Source of the DNA: Lachnospiraceae bacterium UBA6998
GTDB taxonomy: Bacteria > Bacillota > Clostridia > Lachnospirales > Lachnospiraceae
Direction: 5' to 3'
DNA length: 5,854 nt
Assembly: GCA_002448395.1 (NCBI GenBank)
Contig: DJXS01000034.1
Location: 1 to 5,854, forward strand
The notes beneath the pieces are model-generated. The model was not told the DNA's origin, ran no database searches, and worked only from the letters and a program-made list of their open reading frames with translations. Shown here piece after piece: positions 1-5,276 of the stretch; the first letter of the stretch is position 1; each line of letters begins with the position of its first letter. Both the position numbers and the translations under genes were made by a program.

Positions 1-799
1 GTACAATGCTCCCAAGTGCCTGCTTCTCCTCGAAGTCACTGATGATCTCGCTCGCTTTGTTGTGATCCGCGAGCTCCGGATACTTGAAAATGTTCTTGGC
101 TCCGCTTGTGTAGATCTTCAGGTCTTCCTCTTTCCGAACGATCTCCGCCGCCGCGTCAAAGACGTCATTGACGATCTGCGTATGAATACCGGCGTCTCTC
201 TTGATGGACTCGATCAGCCCCAGCGTAATCTCCTCAATGGGAAGTCCGCACAGGTTCGTGTTGAGCAGCATGTTAAGTCTGAGCATCTGCTCCGCGTCCA
301 GCGGCATGTCCACCGGAATTACCCTGTTCCTGATAAGGTTCCCTTCAAGCACGATCACCGCCAGGATGTTGTTCTCATCCAGCTGCGAGAGCTGAATGAA
401 CTTAATCTTGTTCCTGCGGATCACCGGCGATGAGATCATCGACGCGTATTGAGTGTTCGCGGCCAGAAGTTTGGCAACCTGCTGAAGAAGATTCTCCAGC
501 CTGTCCTGCTTCTGCAGGAGTACGTTCTTCATCGCTTCCACCTGCTGCCGCTCCGACCCCAGCATGTTGTCCACGTAGAGGCGGTAACCCGCATCAGTAG
601 GAATACGTCCGGCCGACGTGTGCGGCTGCATGATCAGTCCCATCTCTTCAAGGTCAGCCATCTCATTTCTGATCGTTGCACTGCTCAGCTTGAGATCGGT
701 GTACTTGGAAATCGTCCTGCTGCCTACCGGCTCGCCGGTCTCCAGGTAATTGCGGATGATAGCCTGCAATATTTTCATCTTGCGATCTTGCAGTTCCAT
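1..799 (-). CDS. hrcA: Heat-inducible transcriptional repressor HrcA (3' end outside window)
   Basis: HrcA is the repressor that binds CIRCE operators and shuts off the hrcA-grpE-dnaK-dnaJ and groESL genes until heat stress draws away GroEL, which it needs for folding. Reading the minus strand from the ATG at 799 gives 266 uninterrupted codons to the window edge; the family is usually about 340-350 residues, so roughly the last quarter is missing. An N-terminal winged-helix region (residues about 1-75) includes LQAIIRNYLETGEPVGSRT and SSATIRNEMADLEEMGL, followed by the family signature GRIPTDAGYRLYVD at 64-77. The rest resembles the HrcA dimerisation and inserted domains. The start is supported by GGAGG at 805-809, five bases upstream, and by alignment with typical HrcA starts. 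A perfect CIRCE lies in its leader, so the gene is very likely autoregulated. grpE and dnaK would be expected just beyond coordinate 1. Family assignment is secure. Confidence 0.96.
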   Translation of the reverse strand, partial: MELQDRKMKILQAIIRNYLETGEPVGSRTISKYTDLKLSSATIRNEMADLEEMGLIMQPHTSAGRIPTDAGYRLYVDNMLGSERQQVEAMKNVLLQKQDRLENLLQQVAKLLAANTQYASMISSPVIRRNKIKFIQLSQLDENNILAVIVLEGNLIRNRVIPVDMPLDAEQMLRLNMLLNTNLCGLPIEEITLGLIESIKRDAGIHTQIVNDVFDAAAEIVRKEEDLKIYTSGAKNIFKYPELADHNKASEIISDFEEKQALGSIV

Positions 800-863
800 A
801 ATATCCTCCGTATCGGGATCGATATCCTCTCACCAACTTCGGTGATCGGATCCGGTTCCATTA

Positions 864-890
864 TTAGCACTCATCTTAGTCGAGTGCTAA
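864..890. promoter_or_regulatory. CIRCE operator (HrcA binding site)
   Basis: A perfect 9-bp inverted repeat, TTAGCACTC (864-872), nine-base spacer, GAGTGCTAA (882-890), matches the CIRCE consensus exactly. It sits 65 bp upstream of the hrcA start codon and begins about 15 bp downstream of the predicted -10 element. It would therefore lie at the very 5' end of the transcript, the usual position for HrcA repression. Confidence 0.97.
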
Positions 891-904
891 CACCTTTCCT
901 GTAT

Positions 905-933
905 AAAATAGCACTAGGCCAATTGGATGTCAA
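905..933 (-). promoter_or_regulatory. Vegetative (SigA-type) promoter of hrcA
   Basis: On the minus strand a perfect -35 TTGACA (933-928) is followed after 17 bases by a -10 TATTTT (910-905). Transcription should start near 897-899, a few bases before the CIRCE element, giving a leader of about 100 nt. HrcA bound at CIRCE would block early elongation or initiation. The assignment rests on consensus match, spacing and position. Confidence 0.85.
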
Positions 934-1014
934 CATGGTTTGTTTGCGAATTTCTAAAATGTTTATTAAGGAATCGGGCCATTTTTTATATATGAAGAGG
1001 CACCTCCCCCGGAC

Positions 1015-1044
1015 AAAAAAGAGGCAGCACCATGCGGTGCTGCC
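1015..1044 (-). terminator. Intrinsic terminator of the H1-like gene
   Basis: On the minus strand a perfect 9-bp stem, GGCAGCACC / GGTGCTGCC (1044-1036 and 1031-1023) with a four-base loop, runs into TCTTTTTT (1022-1015). It lies 36 bp after the TGA of the alanine/lysine-rich gene and separates it from the hrcA promoter. It may also collect read-through from the uppP operon, which has no clear terminator of its own. Confidence 0.9.
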
Positions 1045-1080
1045 CCTCGGCAATTCATTAATTCAGACAAAAGATCAGGA

Positions 1081-1506
1081 TCAGATGTCGAAGCTTCCTG
1101 TCTCAGTTCCGTTGATCACGTAGTAAGCCTTTGCTTCCTCGGGCTTTACGTACAGCTGGACTTCCTTGAAGTCAGCGGGGTTCTTCGCAAGGTCGAACTC
1201 CCAAACGTCTTTGGCGATCTTGACAAGCTGCTCGGTTGTGTATTCCTTGCCTGCGAACTGGATGGAGATGTTCTCCTTCACGGCCGCTGTCTTCTTGGTC
1301 TTAGCGGCTGCAGTTCTTGTTGTTGTCTTCTTAGCTGCAGTAGTTTTAGCTGCTGTAGTCTTGGTTTCTGTAGTCTTAGCAGTAGTCTTTTTGGCTGTTG
1401 CCTCTGCAGCCACCTTCTTGGCTGTTGTCTCTGCAGCGACCTTCTCTGCTGCCTTTGCTACAGGCTTCTTAACGGTTGCCTTTGCTGTTTTCTTTGCTTC
1501 TGCCAT
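1081..1506 (-). CDS. Histone-H1-like Ala/Lys/Thr-rich protein with C-terminal DUF6465-like domain
   Basis: The product is 141 residues in two parts. Residues 1-77 are almost only Ala, Lys, Thr, Val and Glu in short repeats such as KKTTAKTTETKTTAAK; this strongly basic, disordered composition recalls bacterial histone-H1-like tails and suggests nucleic-acid or nucleoid binding (inference). Residues 79-141 form a compact domain (ISIQFAGKEYTTEQLVKIAKDVWEF ending in YYVINGTETGSFDI, here split for brevity) that I match from memory to the uncharacterised DUF6465 family common in Lachnospiraceae; this needs a profile search. There is no signal peptide or membrane segment. The ATG at 1506 is preceded by TAAGGAG (1524-1518) at 11 bases, slightly long. 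It has its own promoter (1610-1582) and terminator (1044-1015), so it can be expressed alone. The tail contains a 27-bp tandem duplication at DNA level. Real gene: confident; function: unknown. Confidence 0.87.
   Translation of the reverse strand: MAEAKKTAKATVKKPVAKAAEKVAAETTAKKVAAEATAKKTTAKTTETKTTAAKTTAAKKTTTRTAAAKTKKTAAVKENISIQFAGKEYTTEQLVKIAKDVWEFDLAKNPADFKEVQLYVKPEEAKAYYVINGTETGSFDI
1388..1441. repeat. 27-bp tandem duplication inside the H1-like gene
   Basis: Positions 1388-1414 and 1415-1441 are adjacent 27-bp copies that differ at three positions. They encode the nine-residue units KVAAETTAK and KVAAEATAK. The reading frame is kept, so repeat number in the basic tail could vary between strains by slippage or unequal recombination (inference). 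Confidence 0.8.
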
Positions 1507-1581
1507 GGTTTTAAATTCTCCTTAAGTAAAATTCAGACCCCCGCAGTATGCAAATACTAACATTCCCCAAAAACTTCATCT

Positions 1582-1610
1582 AAAATAGCGCAGTTATCTG
1601 ATTTTGTCAA
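1582..1610 (-). promoter_or_regulatory. Vegetative promoter of the H1-like gene
   Basis: On the minus strand a perfect -35 TTGACA (1610-1605) and a -10 TATTTT (1587-1582) are separated by 17 bases, the same hexamers and spacing as the hrcA promoter. The start point should be near 1575, giving a leader of about 70 nt. The A/T-rich bases 1611-1625 directly upstream of the -35 (minus-strand AAATTTACGAAAAAG) look like an UP element. Confidence 0.82.
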
Positions 1611-1626
1611 CTTTTTCGTAAATTTC

Positions 1627-1659
1627 CATCAATAGACCATCAATAGGACATCAATAGAC
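1627..1659. repeat. Three tandem 11-bp direct repeats between uppP and the H1-like promoter
   Basis: Plus-strand copies are CATCAATAGAC (1627-1637), CATCAATAGGA (1638-1648) and CATCAATAGAC (1649-1659). The third copy overlaps the end of uppP and contains its TGA stop (1653-1651). The 11-bp period is close to one DNA turn, so the copies lie on nearly the same helix face. They occupy roughly -52 to -84 relative to the predicted start of the H1-like transcript, where an activator could bind. They could equally be a slippage duplication of the uppP 3' end with no function. Confidence 0.85.
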
Positions 1660-2514
1660 AGGCGCTTTCATCACCAGGAAGTACAGCAGTACCAGCGCGC
1701 CGAGGACGATCCTGTACCAGCCAAAGACTCTGAAATCGTGCTTTCTGATGTAGCTCATCAGGAACGCGATGATCACCATGGAAACCAGGAATGCGACCAG
1801 CATGCCTGTTCCGAGGAGGATCAGTTCGCCGCCTGAGAAGCGGAAGCCGTACTTGACGATCTTGAGAAGGCTCGCGCCTGCCATGACCGGGATCGCCAGG
1901 ATGAAGGTGAACTTGGCGGCCACTGTACGGGAAACGCCGATCATCAGTCCGCCGACGATGGTCGCGCCGGAGCGTGAGGTTCCGGGGAAGATCGCCGCGA
2001 TCAGCTGGAAAAGGCCGATGATGAAAGCATCCTTGAAGGTGAGGTCCCTGAGTCTGTCAACTCTGGGAACTTTGTTCTTGTTCACGGTCTCAATAATAAT
2101 GAAAGCAATACCTACTATGATCAGCGCCGCGCCGACGACGATCGCGTTGTAGAAGTGCGCGTCCAGCCAGTCGTCCGCCAGGACGCCTACGACGCCGGCG
2201 GGGATGCAGGCCACCAGGGCCTTGAGCCAGAGCATGATCGTAGGTTTTCTCACTATGATCTTGGACTTGCCTGCCTTTGTCGTCACTTTTTTGAAAGGCC
2301 AGATCGTCTTCCAGTAGAGAATTACCACTGCGAGGATCGCGCCCAGCTGAATGACCACCAGGAACAGGTTCCAGAACTCCGGGGAGACGTCCAGCTTCAC
2401 AAACTCGTTGAGCAGGATCATATGGCCGGTGCTGCTGATAGGAAGCCACTCTGTGACACCCTCTACGATGCCGAACAGAATTGCTTTGAGTATTTCAATA
2501 AAAGTTATCTGCAT
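1651..2514 (-). CDS. uppP: Undecaprenyl-diphosphatase UppP (BacA family)
   Basis: UppP is an integral membrane enzyme that removes a phosphate from undecaprenyl diphosphate, regenerating the lipid carrier for peptidoglycan and other envelope polymers; extra copies can confer bacitracin resistance. The 287 residues are near the usual family length. The first signature is at residues 16-31 (IVEGVTEWLPISSTGH), with the acidic pair Glu18/Glu22, Ser27 and His31. The second, PGTSRSGAT at 177-185, supplies Arg181. Several hydrophobic segments are visible, for example about 50-68, 97-112, 123-141, 202-220, 232-254 and 268-283. Start: ATG at 2514 with AAGGAG at 2523-2528, eight bases upstream. The gene begins 18 bp after the aminotransferase stop, so the two are probably cotranscribed. 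No clear intrinsic terminator follows; read-through to the terminator at 1044-1015 is likely. No key residue is missing. Confidence 0.97.
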   Translation of the reverse strand: MQITFIEILKAILFGIVEGVTEWLPISSTGHMILLNEFVKLDVSPEFWNLFLVVIQLGAILAVVILYWKTIWPFKKVTTKAGKSKIIVRKPTIMLWLKALVACIPAGVVGVLADDWLDAHFYNAIVVGAALIIVGIAFIIIETVNKNKVPRVDRLRDLTFKDAFIIGLFQLIAAIFPGTSRSGATIVGGLMIGVSRTVAAKFTFILAIPVMAGASLLKIVKYGFRFSGGELILLGTGMLVAFLVSMVIIAFLMSYIRKHDFRVFGWYRIVLGALVLLYFLVMKAPVY

Positions 2515-2532
2515 TCAGACTTCTCCTTTCCA

Positions 2533-3726
2533 TCACTTTCCCGCGTACTCAGTCTGCACGAATTCGCGGATCCTGGGCAGCGCCCTCTCCACCTTTTCTG
2601 TGTCGATGCAGTATGCGACGCGGAAGAAGCCGGGTGCTCCGAAGCCGTCCGCCGGGACAAAGATCAGGTCATACTTGAGCGCCTTCTGGCAGAACGCCAC
2701 GGAATCTTCCTCCAGAGCCTTGGGCATGATATAGAAAGTGCCGCCGGGTCTGACAACGGTGAAGCCGAGTTCTTTGAAAGTATCGTACAGCAGGTTCATG
2801 TTCGTCTCATAGACAGAGAGATCCGCTGTGTCGTCCACTGTCTCGGCCATGGCCAGCATGATCAGCGAGGACGGGCAGTTGTGGCCGATTCCTCTTGAGA
2901 TCTGTCCGAACATGGGCACCAGGTCTTCGGCGTGCTCGCAGGCAGGATTTACTGCCACGTAGCCGATACGCTCTCCGGGCACGGAGAGGGACTTGGAGAA
3001 GGAATAGCAGGTCAGCGTGTGGGGATAGAACTTCGCCACATACGGCGCTTTTTTGCCGTCGAAGATGATCTCCCTGTAAGGCTCGTCCGATATCAGGAAT
3101 ACGTTGTGGCCGAATTCCGCGGACTTCCTTGTCAAAAGATCGGCGAGTTTCTCCAGCGTCTCCTCACTGTACAGCACTCCCGAAGGGTTGTTGGGGGTGT
3201 TGATCAGGACCGCCGCCACGTTCTCTGTCAGGTACTTCTCCGCTTCCGCGAAGTTGATCTGGAAAGTCTCAAGATCGGCGGGAACCACCTTGATCCTGGC
3301 TCCTGTGTCATTGATGTAAGGATTGTACTCCGGGAAATAGGGCGCGAATACGAGCACCTCGTCGCCGGGCTTAGTCACGGCGCGCAGAGCGTGCGCAAGG
3401 GCACCTGCCGCTCCGGAGGTGGCAAAAATGTGATTGCCCGTGTAATTCATACCGAACCTGCGGTTCAGGGAGGCCGCTACCTTCTCCTTCACCTCGGGAA
3501 TGCCGAGGGTGGGGCTGTAGCCGTGGAGCTTGAGGGGCTCCATTGTCTCAAGGAGTGAGATTGAAACGTCCTTAAAGCTCTGGGGCGCGGGCACAGAAGG
3601 GTTTCCGAGGCTGAAATCGAATACGTTCTCATAACCTACTTCTTTTCCCCTTGCAGTGGCGTACTCCGAGAGAGTACGGATCACCGATTTATTGGACAGC
3701 ATGTTCAGATAATGTTCATTGATCAT
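2533..3726 (-). CDS. Pyridoxal-phosphate-dependent aminotransferase, class I/II (aspartate aminotransferase-like)
   Basis: This is a 397-residue cytosolic fold-type I aminotransferase that moves an amino group between an amino acid and a 2-oxo acid using PLP. Visible landmarks in order: SGAAGAL (104-110, cofactor phosphate loop), NTPNNPSG (176-183, with conserved Asn180), SDEPY (213-217, Asp214 to the pyridine nitrogen and Tyr217), SFSKSLS with the Schiff-base Lys245, Arg253 in PGERIGY, and the substrate-carboxylate Arg369 in FFRVAY. The Lys-to-Arg spacing of eight matches aspartate aminotransferase. Substrate cannot be read from the sequence; aspartate, alanine or an aromatic amino acid are all possible. 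The reading frame is open to 3774, but the ATG at 3726 is preferred because GGAGG (3739-3735) lies eight bases upstream and the 16 residues before it do not look like the family. It follows the GNAT gene after 25 bp and precedes uppP by 18 bp, which indicates an operon. Confidence 0.93.
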   Translation of the reverse strand: MINEHYLNMLSNKSVIRTLSEYATARGKEVGYENVFDFSLGNPSVPAPQSFKDVSISLLETMEPLKLHGYSPTLGIPEVKEKVAASLNRRFGMNYTGNHIFATSGAAGALAHALRAVTKPGDEVLVFAPYFPEYNPYINDTGARIKVVPADLETFQINFAEAEKYLTENVAAVLINTPNNPSGVLYSEETLEKLADLLTRKSAEFGHNVFLISDEPYREIIFDGKKAPYVAKFYPHTLTCYSFSKSLSVPGERIGYVAVNPACEHAEDLVPMFGQISRGIGHNCPSSLIMLAMAETVDDTADLSVYETNMNLLYDTFKELGFTVVRPGGTFYIMPKALEEDSVAFCQKALKYDLIFVPADGFGAPGFFRVAYCIDTEKVERALPRIREFVQTEYAGK

Positions 3727-3751
3727 GATAGGTTCCTCCGCTGTATATCTT

Positions 3752-4630
3752 CTATAAAATGTAACTCCATTCATTTTTGTTCAGTATATAATAGCGCTGA
3801 TCTTCCCTGCGCGCTACCTCTCTGAAACCAAAAGATCGCAATATTTTGTCTGAAGCGGTATTGGACAGCGCCGTATCGGCCCCGATCCGCTCGAATCCGA
3901 GCTGCGTAAAGCCGTACTCTATAAGAGCCGCGCAGACCTCCCGGGCGATCCCTTTCCCCCGCCAGTCCTTTCTGACAAGATAGCCGAAGGTCGCGTCCGG
4001 CGCCGGTCCCGGTGCAGAACTGTTCGGGAAGGAAAAGCCGATCCTGCCCACAAGTTCCCCTGTCTGCCTGGAGAGCACTGCCCAGTGGCCGTATCCGCAG
4101 AGCCGGTAGACTTTGTCGATATAAGCCTTCAGGATCTTTCTCTCCTTTTCAGTGTCCTCCGACGGCGCCTCTAGAAACTTCAGGGCATCCTCGTCATAGA
4201 GCGCCCGGATCGCCTCGAGGTCTTCCGGGACGAACTCCCGCACTTCACAGTGCGCCGTCTCCAGGATCGTCCAGGGCAGATGTCTCTGGCGTTGCCAGAT
4301 CTTGACCAGGGAATCCCTGTCCACCCACTGGGGCTCCATCAAAATATAGTCAGCCCTCTTCAGGTCCTGAGCTCTGTTCCCGCCGTGGGAATACCCGCAG
4401 AACGCAGCTCCCAGATCCTGCAGCTGCATCAGCAGCCGCTCCGAATCCGCAATGTACAGCGCGTCATACTCCGGGGCCGGCAGCTCATCGCCGCCTTCGA
4501 CCACCCACAGGTCCGATTCGAATCCATACCCCTTGAAGGTCCGCACTGCCTCCGCCGCTTCGGGAAGACATTCCTTATACCATTGTTCTTCCAGATAAAA
4601 GAATACTTTCTCGACCATACTATGCATCAT
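3752..4630 (-). CDS. GNAT-family N-acetyltransferase with extra N-terminal domain
   Basis: The chosen model has 292 residues. Residues about 128-285 form a GNAT domain of the RimJ/RimL-like type: CEVREFVPEDLEAIRALYDE at the start, GHWAVLS and GELVGRIGFS strands, motif A VRKDWRGKGIA (219-229) for the acetyl-CoA pyrophosphate, then ALSNTASDKILRSFGF near the end. The acceptor substrate is unknown. The first 120 residues are not part of a normal GNAT fold; residues 55-100 (DSERLLMQLQDLGAAF, later ADYILMEP) recall a Rossmann or HAD-like half-domain without an obvious catalytic Asp. The start is uncertain. ATGs occur at 4630, 4627 and 4618; only a weak TAGG lies upstream of 4630 at about ten bases, and the open frame continues to a TTG at 4717 through sequence that looks non-coding. 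It is first in a likely GNAT-aminotransferase-uppP operon. Confidence 0.86.
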   Translation of the reverse strand: MMHSMVEKVFFYLEEQWYKECLPEAAEAVRTFKGYGFESDLWVVEGGDELPAPEYDALYIADSERLLMQLQDLGAAFCGYSHGGNRAQDLKRADYILMEPQWVDRDSLVKIWQRQRHLPWTILETAHCEVREFVPEDLEAIRALYDEDALKFLEAPSEDTEKERKILKAYIDKVYRLCGYGHWAVLSRQTGELVGRIGFSFPNSSAPGPAPDATFGYLVRKDWRGKGIAREVCAALIEYGFTQLGFERIGADTALSNTASDKILRSFGFREVARREDQRYYILNKNEWSYIL

Positions 4631-4657
4631 TATACAAAGACCTACATCGGATTGCAA
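4629..4657 (-). promoter_or_regulatory. Promoter-like sequence at the start of the GNAT gene
   Basis: On the minus strand TTGCAA (4657-4652), a 17-base spacer and a perfect TATAAT (4634-4629) form a good vegetative promoter match. It would start transcripts near 4622, downstream of the ATGs at 4630 and 4627, leaving only the ATG at 4618 with a leader of about four bases. Either the mRNA is nearly leaderless, a later start is used, or the match is chance and the true promoter lies further upstream. Confidence 0.5.
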
Positions 4658-4819
4658 AGTGCAAGTAAAGCCGGAGGCGTTCATATTTTGTTCATATTTT
4701 ATTTTTACATTCTTCAATCTTTACTAAATCTTTGTACACGATTGACATCTATAATACAATCATAGACAACGAACAAAGCTTACATCCATTTATTGGTTTA
4801 CAAATAACTTTTTCATAAC

Positions 4820-4846
4820 ATGCCAGGTACCGAGTGTACCTGGCAT
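4820..4846. repeat. Perfect 11-bp inverted repeat (palindromic hairpin)
   Basis: ATGCCAGGTAC (4820-4830), a five-base loop CGAGT, and GTACCTGGCAT (4836-4846) form a perfect 11-bp stem. It directly precedes a separate terminator hairpin. It could be a structural element of a small RNA, a dimeric-regulator operator, or a copy of a dispersed palindromic (REP-like) element; sequence alone does not decide. Confidence 0.85.
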
Positions 4847-4847
4847 C

Positions 4848-4870
4848 CTCCCTTTTATGGGAGTTTTTTT
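4848..4870 (+). terminator. Plus-strand intrinsic terminator with no upstream gene
   Basis: CTCCC (4848-4852), loop TTTTAT, GGGAG (4859-4863) is followed immediately by seven T residues (4864-4870), and after one G by five more. This is a typical plus-direction rho-independent terminator. It faces the minus-strand terminator of the whiA/Crh-like unit, whose T-tract ends only about 25 bp away, so the two form a convergent pair. Confidence 0.78.
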
Positions 4871-4895
4871 GTTTTTCGGACTATTTTGCCTGCGC

Positions 4896-4943
4896 AAAAA
4901 AACCGGCCCGCTTCCAGGACTTCCCTGACAGCGATGCCGGTCT
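4896..4943 (-). terminator. Intrinsic terminator of the whiA/Crh-like operon
   Basis: On the minus strand ACCGGC (4941-4936) pairs with GCCGGT (4907-4902), with further pairing inside (CGCT with AGCG, and CAGG with CCTG), followed by seven T residues overlapping the stem base (4902-4896). It lies about 63 bp after the stop of the Crh-like gene. Confidence 0.87.
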
Positions 4944-5006
4944 TCTTGCTCCCTATTCATTATTGTAAACTAAGCGCCGGATCCCCTGCGCGTCATTATC
5001 AGATAG

Positions 5007-5276
5007 TCAGCTCACAAGATTGAGCTTTCCCTTGAGAAAGCACTGGATCTCCTCCATCGCGCCCTCTTCATCATTCCCATCTGCCGATACGGTGAGAAGA
5101 TCACCGTTTACAAGATTCAAAGACATCATCCCCATGATACTCTTCGCGTTTACACGCTTTGTATCTGTTTCGAGATAAATCTTGCTCTCATACTTGCTGG
5201 CAACCTGCACCAGCTCGGCGATAGGTCTGGGTTCGAGGCCTCCCGGGCATGAGATCTTAATAGATTTCTTCATCAT
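5007..5276 (-). CDS. crh: HPr-family protein, Crh-like (His15 replaced by Glu)
   Basis: The 89-residue product aligns without gaps to Bacillus HPr over its active-site and regulatory regions. Residues 13-18 are GLEPRP where HPr has G(I/L)HARP, so the EI-phosphorylated His15 is Glu15, and Ala16 is Pro16; Arg17 and Pro18 remain. Ser46, the target of HPr kinase/phosphorylase, is intact in NAKSIMGMMSL with Ile47 and Met48, the patch that docks on CcpA. This is the pattern of Crh, which in B. subtilis has Gln15, cannot serve sugar transport, and acts as a CcpA co-regulator when Ser46 is phosphorylated. The position right after whiA matches the B. subtilis yvcJ-yvcK-whiA-crh cluster. Start: the ATG at 5276 overlaps the whiA TAA by one base (TAATG), with AAGGAG (5290-5285) eight bases upstream, implying translational coupling. 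A second ATG at 5273 is less well spaced. Family is secure; the Crh role is inferred. Confidence 0.93.
   Translation of the reverse strand: MMKKSIKISCPGGLEPRPIAELVQVASKYESKIYLETDTKRVNAKSIMGMMSLNLVNGDLLTVSADGNDEEGAMEEIQCFLKGKLNLVS

Larger units (their letters stand above)
4762..4870 (+). ncRNA. Putative short plus-strand RNA ending at an intrinsic terminator
   Basis: This stretch lies between the GNAT gene, read away from it, and the Crh-like gene, read towards it. It ends in two consecutive hairpins and a T-tract in the plus direction, although no plus-strand protein gene precedes it. A perfect TATAAT at 4750-4755 could start an RNA of about 108 nt near 4762, but no good -35 sits 16-18 bp upstream of it; a TTGACA at 4742-4747 is too close. 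The RNA would have an A/U-rich single-stranded 5' part and a structured 3' end, as small regulatory RNAs often do. I do not recognise a known RNA family. The only open frame (ATG at 4820) begins inside the hairpin and has no ribosome-binding site. Boundaries are approximate; the call is inference. Confidence 0.33.

Noticed and set aside
871..1053. Minus-strand 60-codon frame between the H1-like gene and hrcA
   Set aside because: Its start lies beside the terminator hairpin and it reads through the terminator T-tract, the hrcA promoter and part of the CIRCE, with no ribosome-binding site.
449..1123. Plus-strand open frame of 224 codons
   Set aside because: It is antisense to hrcA and runs through the CIRCE, the hrcA promoter and a terminator; its sequence resembles no protein family and it has no ribosome-binding site.
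1166..1525. Plus-strand 119-codon hydrophobic frame, resembling a membrane protein
   Set aside because: It is the antisense of the Ala/Lys/Thr-rich repeats; the hydrophobic Val/Ala/Phe composition is a by-product of those codons.
1627..1659. CRISPR-like array
   Set aside because: The 11-bp units are contiguous with no spacers and are far too short for CRISPR repeats.
2155..2898. Plus-strand 247-codon open frame
   Set aside because: It spans the uppP/aminotransferase junction antisense to two well-supported genes and looks like no family.
2932..3558. Plus-strand 208-codon open frame
   Set aside because: It is antisense to the aminotransferase, whose catalytic motifs are intact; a shadow of third-position G/C bias.
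4820..4846. Cyclic-di-GMP (GEMM) riboswitch, because of the CCAGGTACCG-like string
   Set aside because: The string sits in a simple perfect hairpin; the conserved GEMM core and second stem are absent, and no plus-strand gene follows.
4820..5023. Plus-strand 67-codon frame beginning in the palindrome
   Set aside because: Its ATG is the first arm of the hairpin, it reads through two terminators and it has no ribosome-binding site.
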